Source: Nitriliruptoraceae bacterium
GTDB taxonomy: Bacteria > Actinomycetota > Nitriliruptoria > Nitriliruptorales > Nitriliruptoraceae
NCBI GenBank assembly: GCA_007118045.1
Contig: SKTG01000257.1
Coordinates: 1-9,835, forward strand
Direction: 5' to 3'
DNA length: 9,835 nucleotides
The notes under the pieces were generated by a model. The model was not told the DNA's origin. It did no database searches and saw only the letters and a list, made by a program, of their open reading frames with translations. Positions 6,461 to 9,835 of this stretch are shown in pieces. A program made the position numbers and the translations under genes. Within the stretch, counting starts at the first letter, position 1. Each line of letters begins with the position of its first letter.

Positions 6461-7062
6461 GCGGTGGTGACCGCGACCCCGGCCGCCCGCAGCCGCTCGA
6501 CGGTGCGCTCACCGTCACCCGGCTCCAGTTCGACCATCCGGGTCGTGGCGAGGGGCACCTCGACCTCGTAGCCCAGCTCCTTGGCGTCGTGTGCGGTCGC
6601 CGCGACGCACACGTCCCCGGCCAGGCCGACCACCACCAGCCGCTCGGCTCCGGCTTCCTCGAGGTGCTTGCCCAGCTCCGTGGCGGACTCCTCGCCGCTG
6701 ACCGGGTCGCGGACAGAGAAGCCGGAGTACCCGTCGCCGCCGTCGACGCCCTTGCGCACGATCGTCGCGTCCTCGGGCACGTCGAGGTTGGGATGCAGCT
6801 CCGCGCCCCACGTACCGGCGACGCAGTGCACGGGCCAGGTACCGCCGTCCTTCTCGAAGTGCGGGGTCGTCTCCGGGTGCCAGTCCTGGGTGTAGAGGAC
6901 GGGGGCACCGGCGCTGCGCGCGGCGGCGATCTCCTCGTTGACGGCGTCGACGACCTCCTCTCCACCCGTGACGTAGAGGCCGCCGTCCGGATCGGCGAAG
7001 TCGTTCTGGACGTCGACGACCACCAGGGCGCTCGTGGGGTCGTAGCTACGGGTCGTGCCCAT
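6457..7062 (-). CDS. pncA: Nicotinamidase PncA (isochorismatase-like hydrolase)
   Basis: A 201-residue cytosolic enzyme that deamidates nicotinamide to nicotinate, the entry step of NAD salvage by the Preiss-Handler route. The catalytic triad is visible: Asp17 in VVDVQNDF, Lys104 in VRKGVD, and nucleophile Cys152 in GLAGDVCVAATAHDA. Metal ligands Asp60, His62 and His68 (QDWHPETTPHF) and probably His79 (WPVHC) match M. tuberculosis PncA (Asp49, His51, His57, His71). The family's usual SYSAF is GYSGF here (111-115), and the residue two before the nucleophile is Asp150 within GDVC rather than the common TDYC, modest departures in the pocket. The first gene of a two-gene unit with nrtR (4-nt overlap). 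A clear promoter, dyad and Shine-Dalgarno precede it (separate entries). Related amidohydrolases of the same superfamily are the alternative, but the metal site and the NrtR neighbour favour PncA. Confidence 0.93.
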   Translation of the reverse strand: MGTTRSYDPTSALVVVDVQNDFADPDGGLYVTGGEEVVDAVNEEIAAARSAGAPVLYTQDWHPETTPHFEKDGGTWPVHCVAGTWGAELHPNLDVPEDATIVRKGVDGGDGYSGFSVRDPVSGEESATELGKHLEEAGAERLVVVGLAGDVCVAATAHDAKELGYEVEVPLATTRMVELEPGDGERTVERLRAAGVAVTTA

Positions 7063-7074
7063 GGAGGTCCCTCC
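7063..7074 (-). promoter_or_regulatory. pncA Shine-Dalgarno inside a small hairpin
   Basis: On the minus strand GGAGGG (7074-7069) is a strong ribosome-binding site six bases before the ATG and fixes the start. The twelve bases GGAG-GGAC-CTCC form a perfect 4-bp stem with a 4-nt loop directly abutting the start codon, so the site could be partly masked. The stem is short and may not be stable alone. Confidence 0.55.
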
Positions 7075-7113
7075 CTGCGTGGCTGGCCTGCGTGGCTGGC
7101 CTGCGTGGCTGGC
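7075..7113. repeat. Three perfect 13-bp tandem repeats in the pncA leader
   Basis: CTGCGTGGCTGGC occurs three times head-to-tail without a mismatch (7075-7087, 7088-7100, 7101-7113), followed by a shortened fourth copy (CTGCTGGC, 7118-7125). The array lies between the predicted pncA transcription start (about 7142) and its Shine-Dalgarno, so it would be transcribed as untranslated leader. Its unit is not a multiple of three, in keeping with non-coding DNA. Confidence 0.9.
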
Positions 7114-7130
7114 TCGCCTGCTGGCGGAGT

Positions 7131-7159
7131 CCGGTTTTCGTCATCCTGACCGTAACCGG
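7131..7159. promoter_or_regulatory. Nested 29-bp dyad over the pncA promoter (candidate NrtR operator)
   Basis: Outer arms CCGGTT (7131-7136) and AACCGG (7154-7159) and inner arms GTCA (7140-7143) and TGAC (7147-7150) share one axis at base 7145, with 3-nt spacers throughout. The dyad covers the -10 element (7149-7154) and the expected start site of pncA-nrtR, where a repressor would act. Assigning it to NrtR is inference from position and from the regulator encoded in the same operon. Confidence 0.5.
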
Positions 7160-7177
7160 CGGGGGCGGGGGCCTCAA
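7149..7177 (-). promoter_or_regulatory. Predicted promoter of pncA-nrtR
   Basis: On the minus strand a -35 hexamer TTGAGG (7177-7172) is separated by 17 bp from a -10 hexamer TACGGT (7154-7149), fitting TTGACN / TANNNT for the primary sigma factor. Transcription would start near 7142, giving a leader of about 80 nt that contains the tandem repeats. Confidence 0.55.
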
Positions 7178-7205
7178 CCGGGCCGCCCGACCGACGGCGA
7201 CCGAC

Positions 7206-7242
7206 GGTGACCGGCCCGCGGCGACGCCACGGGTCGGTCACC
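7206..7242. terminator. Long hairpin between the PfpI gene and the pncA promoter
   Basis: The segment 7206-7218 is complementary to 7230-7242 over 13 positions with one G-T wobble as read on the plus strand (a C-A mismatch on the minus-strand transcript), around an 11-nt loop. It starts about 65 nt past the stop of the minus-strand PfpI gene and about 30 bp upstream of the pncA -35. It may terminate the PfpI transcript or act as an upstream regulatory site; no T-run is present. A 10-bp direct repeat (GACCGACGGC / GACCGACGGT, 7189-7208) runs into its left arm. Confidence 0.4.
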
Positions 7243-7288
7243 ACGCTCGGTGCTCGCTGCCTGGGCTCGGAGCTGCCGTGCGCCGTGG

Positions 7289-7302
7289 GCTCGGGTCCGA
7301 GC
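7289..7302 (-). terminator. Short hairpin right after the PfpI gene stop
   Basis: GCTCG (7289-7293) and CGAGC (7298-7302) form a 5-bp stem around GGTC, beginning five bases past the PfpI stop on the minus strand. It is weak alone; with the larger hairpin at 7206-7242 it may mark the end of the PfpI transcript. Confidence 0.3.
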
Positions 7303-7307
7303 GTCCG

Positions 7308-7826
7308 CTAGCTCAGCGCCTCGATGATCGCCTTGAGCCAGGGGCCCAGGTCGCCGGGGTGCCGGGACGAGATCAGGTTGCCGTCGACCACGATGGGCTC
7401 GTCGACCCAGTTGCAGCCGGCGTTGATCATGTCGTCCTTGATCGCCGTGAAGCTGGTGGCACGCCGACCCTCGATGATCTTCGCGCTGATCGGGACCCAG
7501 CCCGCGTGGCAGATGAACGCGACCGGCTTCTCGGCCGCGTCGAAGGCACGCACGAGGTCGAGGATGGCCTCGGAGCGACGGAAGGCGTCGGGGGCGAAGC
7601 CGCCCGGGATCACGATGGCGGCGTAGTCGGTGGCATCGACCTGGTCGACGGTGGTGTCGACCGGCATGGGGCCGTAGCCGCGCTTGCCCGTGACCGGGTC
7701 GTCGGTGATCCCGGCGACGGTGACGGAGGCTTCCTCCTCCTTCAGGCGCAGCACGGGGTAGAGCAGCTCGCTGTCCTCGAACAGGTCGGCGGCGAGGACG
7801 AGCACCTTGGTTCCCTGCAGGCTCAT
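7308..7826 (-). CDS. DJ-1/PfpI family protein
   Basis: A 172-residue cytosolic protein of the DJ-1/PfpI superfamily with a class-I glutamine-amidotransferase-like fold. The nucleophilic-elbow Cys106 lies in PVAFICHAGWVPISA (101-115), with a conserved acidic residue early in the chain (Glu17, in ADLFEDSEL). GRRATSFTAIKDDMINAGCNWVDEPIVVDGNLISSRHPGDL (120-160) is the diagnostic C-terminal half of PfpI/YhbO-type members. Family activities reported include protease, chaperone and glyoxal/methylglyoxal-damage functions, some disputed, so no reaction is assigned. The frame is open upstream, but the ATG at 7826 has a GGAG six bases away and starts the usual MSLQGTKVLVLAAD strand; an ATG at 7838 would add four residues. 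It is upstream of pncA on the same strand but separated by 245 bp with its own promoter signals, so probably independent. Divergent from gatC. Confidence 0.9.
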   Translation of the reverse strand: MSLQGTKVLVLAADLFEDSELLYPVLRLKEEEASVTVAGITDDPVTGKRGYGPMPVDTTVDQVDATDYAAIVIPGGFAPDAFRRSEAILDLVRAFDAAEKPVAFICHAGWVPISAKIIEGRRATSFTAIKDDMINAGCNWVDEPIVVDGNLISSRHPGDLGPWLKAIIEALS

Positions 7827-8132
7827 GGGGATCTCCATCTCGGTCGTCGGTGATCCTGTCCGACCCAATCTGCCGGCTGTGCACCGGCGGCGCGCCCCGT
7901 CGCCCCGGTCGTCCGGTCGGGAGGTCGTTCGCACGAGAGTCGCGCGCGTGCCACGGCCGATGGAGGGTGACGGGGGATGGCGCCGGGGTGCCCCGCGAGG
8001 AGGAGGCGTCCCCCCACGCGGCATCCCCACGCGTCGTCCCCCAACGCTCGCGGCGTCCACACTCGCGGTGGAACGAAGTAGCCTCCGACCCCGGCCCGTG
8101 GGGACGGGCAGCGTTCGTTCGAAAGGTCGCGT
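7827..8132. other. Divergent intergenic region between PfpI gene and gatC
   Basis: A 306-bp gene-free stretch between diverging genes. I see no ORF with gene-like coding character, no RNA gene and no convincing promoter for the PfpI gene: no TANNNT element is present on its strand in the first 100 bp. A small stem-loop GCCGG/CCGGC with a 7-nt loop is at 7872-7888, and the middle is a run of G/C tracts. The gatC-proximal end has the promoter-like elements listed separately. Confidence 0.6.
8056..8084 (+). promoter_or_regulatory. Candidate gatC promoter (TCCACA-17-TAGCCT)
   Basis: TAGCCT (8079-8084) fits the actinobacterial -10 TANNNT, and TCCACA (8056-8061) matches four of six -35 consensus bases at a 17-bp spacing. 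The gatC GTG follows 48 nt later. This is the only TANNNT candidate near the expected position. Confidence 0.4.
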
Positions 8133-8429
8133 GTGTCCCTGTCACCAGACGAGGTCCGGCACGTCGCCCGCCTCGCCCGTCTCTCGCTCACCGACGACGA
8201 GGTCGAGGCGTTGGCCCCCCAGCTGTCCGAGATCCTCGGTTACGCCGACCGGGTGGGTGAGGTCGCGGCGGAGGACGTCGAGCCGACGACCCACCCCTTC
8301 GCGCTGACGGACGTCGACCGGTTGGACGAGCGGCGGCCGTCGCTCGAACGCGCCGAGCTGCTGGCCGGCGCGCCCCAGGTCGAGCAGAACCGTTTCGCGG
8401 TACCGCGCATCGTCTCCGAGGAGGGCTGA
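8133..8429 (+). CDS. gatC: Asp/Glu-tRNA amidotransferase subunit C (GatC)
   Basis: A 98-residue small subunit of the GatCAB complex, which converts misacylated Asp-tRNA(Asn) and Glu-tRNA(Gln) to the Asn and Gln forms. GatC wraps around GatA and stabilizes its contact with GatB. The sequence has the typical SPDEVRHVARLARLSLTDDE start (residues 4-23), an LGYADRVGEV helix (35-44), and the C-terminal RFAVPRIV block (87-94), all at normal spacing and length. It begins with GTG at 8133, six bases after GAAAGG; no better start exists. gatA follows after 111 nt, an unusually long spacer for this pair, which are often overlapping or close. The last codons encode a strong Shine-Dalgarno (GAGGAGGG, 8418-8425) that serves a downstream GTG at 8431. 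Confidence 0.95.
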   Translation: MSLSPDEVRHVARLARLSLTDDEVEALAPQLSEILGYADRVGEVAAEDVEPTTHPFALTDVDRLDERRPSLERAELLAGAPQVEQNRFAVPRIVSEEG

Positions 8430-8430
8430 G

Positions 8431-8544
8431 GTGCCGGAGATCGCCACGAGGCTCGCACCGGGCCACGCCACCACCCGGGCCGCCGACCCGTCGGTCGCCG
8501 TTGGCCGGTGCGGGCCCGCAGCGCCGAGAACGGGGCGTCGATGA
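8431..8544 (+). CDS. Possible 37-codon ORF coupling gatC to gatA
   Basis: A GTG at 8431 lies one base after the gatC stop and five bases after GAGGAGGG, the best Shine-Dalgarno in the area. It opens a 37-codon frame (MPEIATRLAPG...) whose TGA overlaps the gatA ATG (ATGA, 8541-8544). Both ends thus look set for translational coupling, and gatA itself has only a weak ribosome site. The encoded peptide is Ala/Pro/Arg-rich and resembles no family I know. The Shine-Dalgarno is also just the Glu-Glu-Gly codons of gatC, so chance is a real alternative. Confidence 0.3.
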   Translation: MPEIATRLAPGHATTRAADPSVAVGRCGPAAPRTGRR

Positions 8545-9835
8545 GCCTCATCGATCGCTCCGCGGCGGGACTCGCCCGGGACCTGGCCGACCGGGAGGTG
8601 TCCGCACGCGAGGTCGTGGACGCCCACCTCGAGCGCATCGCCGCGGTGGACGGGGTCGACCCCGACGGTGACGTGTGGTCCCCGGTGGCGACGCCACACG
8701 AGGACCAGCCCCGCGCCTTCCTGGCCGTCACGGCGGCCGCCGCTCGCGCCCACGCGGACGACATCGACGCTCGTCGTGCCGCCGGGCAACCCCTCGGTCC
8801 GCTGGCCGGGGTGCCGCTCGCGCTCAAGGACGTCCTCACGATGCGCGGCGCCCCCACGACCTGTGGCTCGCGGATGCTGGAGGACTGGGTCCCTCCCTAC
8901 GACGCCACGGTGACCACGAAGCTGCGCGAGGCGGACGTGGTCGTGCTCGGCAAGACCAACATGGACGAGTTCGCGATGGGCTCGTCCACCGAGAACTCGG
9001 CGTTCGGCGACACCCGCAACCCGTGGGACCTCGACCGGGTGCCCGGCGGTTCCTCCGGCGGTTCGGCGGCGGCGGTCGCGGGGATGCTGGCGCCCCTGTC
9101 CATCGGGACGGACACCGGTGGCTCGATCCGTCAACCCGCCGCGCTCACGGGGCTGGTCGGAGCGAAGCCGACCTACGGCACGGTCTCGCGGTACGGGCTG
9201 GTCGCCTTCGCGTCGTCCTTGGACCAGGCCGGTCCGTTCGCGCGCACGGTGGAGGACGCCGCCACCCTCCAGTCGGTGATCCAGGGACACGACCCGCGCG
9301 ACGCCACCTCGGTGCCGCAGCCGGTCCCGGACCTGCTGGCCGGGTTGCGGGACGGGGTCGAGGGCCTGCGGATCGGCGTGGTGCGCGAGCTCCAGGGCGA
9401 GGGCTACGAACCCGGCGTCGGAGCGGTGTTCGCGGCGTCACTGGAGCGGTTCGCGGCTCTGGGAGCGGAGATCGTCGAGGTGTCCCTGCCGCACGCGCCG
9501 TACGGGCTGCCGGCCTACTACCTCATCGCACCGTCGGAGGCGTCGTCGAACCTGGCACGCTTCGACGGGGTGCGCTACGGGCTCCGGGTCGACGCCCCGA
9601 CCGCCGAGGAGATGAACGCGGCCACCCGCGCCGCCGGGTTCGGACCGGAGGTCAAGCGGCGCATCATGATCGGTACACACGCGTTGTCGAGCGGCTACTT
9701 CGACGCCTACTACCTGCAGGCCAGCAAGGTCCGCACGCTCATCGCCCGGGACTTCGCGGCGGCGTTCGAACACGTCGACGTGCTGGTCAGTCCGACGTCA
9801 CCGACCGTGGCGTTCGGGCTCGGCGACAAGACCGA
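8541..9835 (+). CDS. gatA: Asp/Glu-tRNA amidotransferase subunit A (GatA), 5' part
   Basis: The amidase subunit of GatCAB, which hydrolyses glutamine to supply ammonia for transamidation. 431 codons are visible and the gene runs off the window; the family is usually near 490 residues. The amidase-signature triad is intact: Lys96 in VPLALKD, cis-Ser171 in VPGGSSGGSAAAVA, and nucleophile Ser195 in GTDTGGSIRQPA, with the same spacing as S. aureus GatA (79, 154, 178). The blocks LGKTNMDEFAMGSSTENSAFG (137-157) and KPTYGTVSRYGLVAFASSLDQAGP (209-232) confirm GatA over other amidases. Residues about 38-57 are an extra loop absent from the usual ERI..VD...NAFL segment. The ATG at 8541 gives the standard SLIDRSAAGLARDL start; an in-frame GTG at 8508 would add 11 residues with no better ribosome site. 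Confidence 0.96.
   Translation, partial: MSLIDRSAAGLARDLADREVSAREVVDAHLERIAAVDGVDPDGDVWSPVATPHEDQPRAFLAVTAAAARAHADDIDARRAAGQPLGPLAGVPLALKDVLTMRGAPTTCGSRMLEDWVPPYDATVTTKLREADVVVLGKTNMDEFAMGSSTENSAFGDTRNPWDLDRVPGGSSGGSAAAVAGMLAPLSIGTDTGGSIRQPAALTGLVGAKPTYGTVSRYGLVAFASSLDQAGPFARTVEDAATLQSVIQGHDPRDATSVPQPVPDLLAGLRDGVEGLRIGVVRELQGEGYEPGVGAVFAASLERFAALGAEIVEVSLPHAPYGLPAYYLIAPSEASSNLARFDGVRYGLRVDAPTAEEMNAATRAAGFGPEVKRRIMIGTHALSSGYFDAYYLQASKVRTLIARDFAAAFEHVDVLVSPTSPTVAFGLGDKT

Noticed and set aside
7075..7125. CRISPR-like interpretation of the 13-bp repeats
   Set aside because: The units are contiguous with no spacers and far too short; no cas gene is in the window.
6270..7244. 324-codon minus-strand frame overlapping pncA and nrtR
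   Set aside because: An out-of-frame shadow of pncA with Arg/Ser/Pro-rich composition; pncA and nrtR carry all the expected catalytic and DNA-binding motifs.
7985..8028. Possible large hairpin of G/C tracts in the gatC upstream region
   Set aside because: Pairing needs a bulge and breaks after eight or so pairs; such partial matches are common in G/C-tract DNA.
7827..8060. N-terminal extension of the PfpI protein
   Set aside because: About 78 extra residues rich in Arg, Pro and Gly precede the conserved first strand; the ATG at 7826 with GGAG fits the usual family length.
8133..9835. GatC-GatA fusion by readthrough
   Set aside because: gatC and gatA are in the same frame with the 37-codon spacer open after one TGA, but same-frame spacing has a one-in-three chance, the TGA follows the normal GatC end, and no readthrough signal was seen.

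Overview
The window is about 9.8 kb of very G+C-rich DNA (by eye roughly 70% or more, not counted), densely coding, with frequent GTG starts, 1-4 nt gene overlaps and terminator-like hairpins that lack T-runs. This points to a high-GC actinobacterium. The backbone order cysteine desulfurase - mnmA - ligA - gatC - gatA matches the conserved actinobacterial housekeeping cluster known from mycobacteria (iscS-trmU ... ligA ... gatC-gatA). A deep-branching actinobacterial class is plausible, but the sequence alone does not settle that.

Layout. Positions 1-337 hold the 3' end of a cysteine desulfurase, overlapping mnmA (337-1479) by one base; together they form a sulfur-relay pair for tRNA 2-thiouridine. 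A 173-bp gap with two mutually exclusive hairpins and two palindromes leads to a DoxX/DoxD-like membrane protein (1653-2204), followed by a strong hairpin at 2229-2258. ligA (2331-4427) overlaps by 4 nt a gene for a protein with two GGCT-like (gamma-glutamylcyclotransferase fold) domains (4424-5671). A hairpin at 5673-5701 separates this block from a convergent minus-strand block. Read in its own direction, that block is: DJ-1/PfpI protein (7826-7308), a 245-bp intergenic region, nicotinamidase pncA (7062-6457), and an NrtR-type degenerate-Nudix regulator (6460-5726) overlapping pncA by 4 nt. After a 306-bp divergent intergenic region, gatC (8133-8429) and the 5' part of gatA (8541 to the window end) run on the plus strand, separated by 111 nt that contain a coupled 37-codon ORF.

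How it fits together. The plus-strand genes are tRNA modification, DNA ligation and Asn/Gln-tRNA transamidation. The minus-strand insert between ligA and gatC looks like an NAD-salvage module: nicotinamidase plus its probable transcriptional regulator, next to the NAD+-consuming ligase. The most interesting non-coding region is upstream of pncA. There I read a TTGAGG-17-TACGGT promoter, a nested 29-bp dyad lying over its -10 and expected start site (candidate NrtR operator), three perfect 13-bp tandem repeats in the leader, and a Shine-Dalgarno that can fold into a 4-bp hairpin touching the start codon. No mobile element, CRISPR array, tRNA or rRNA was seen.
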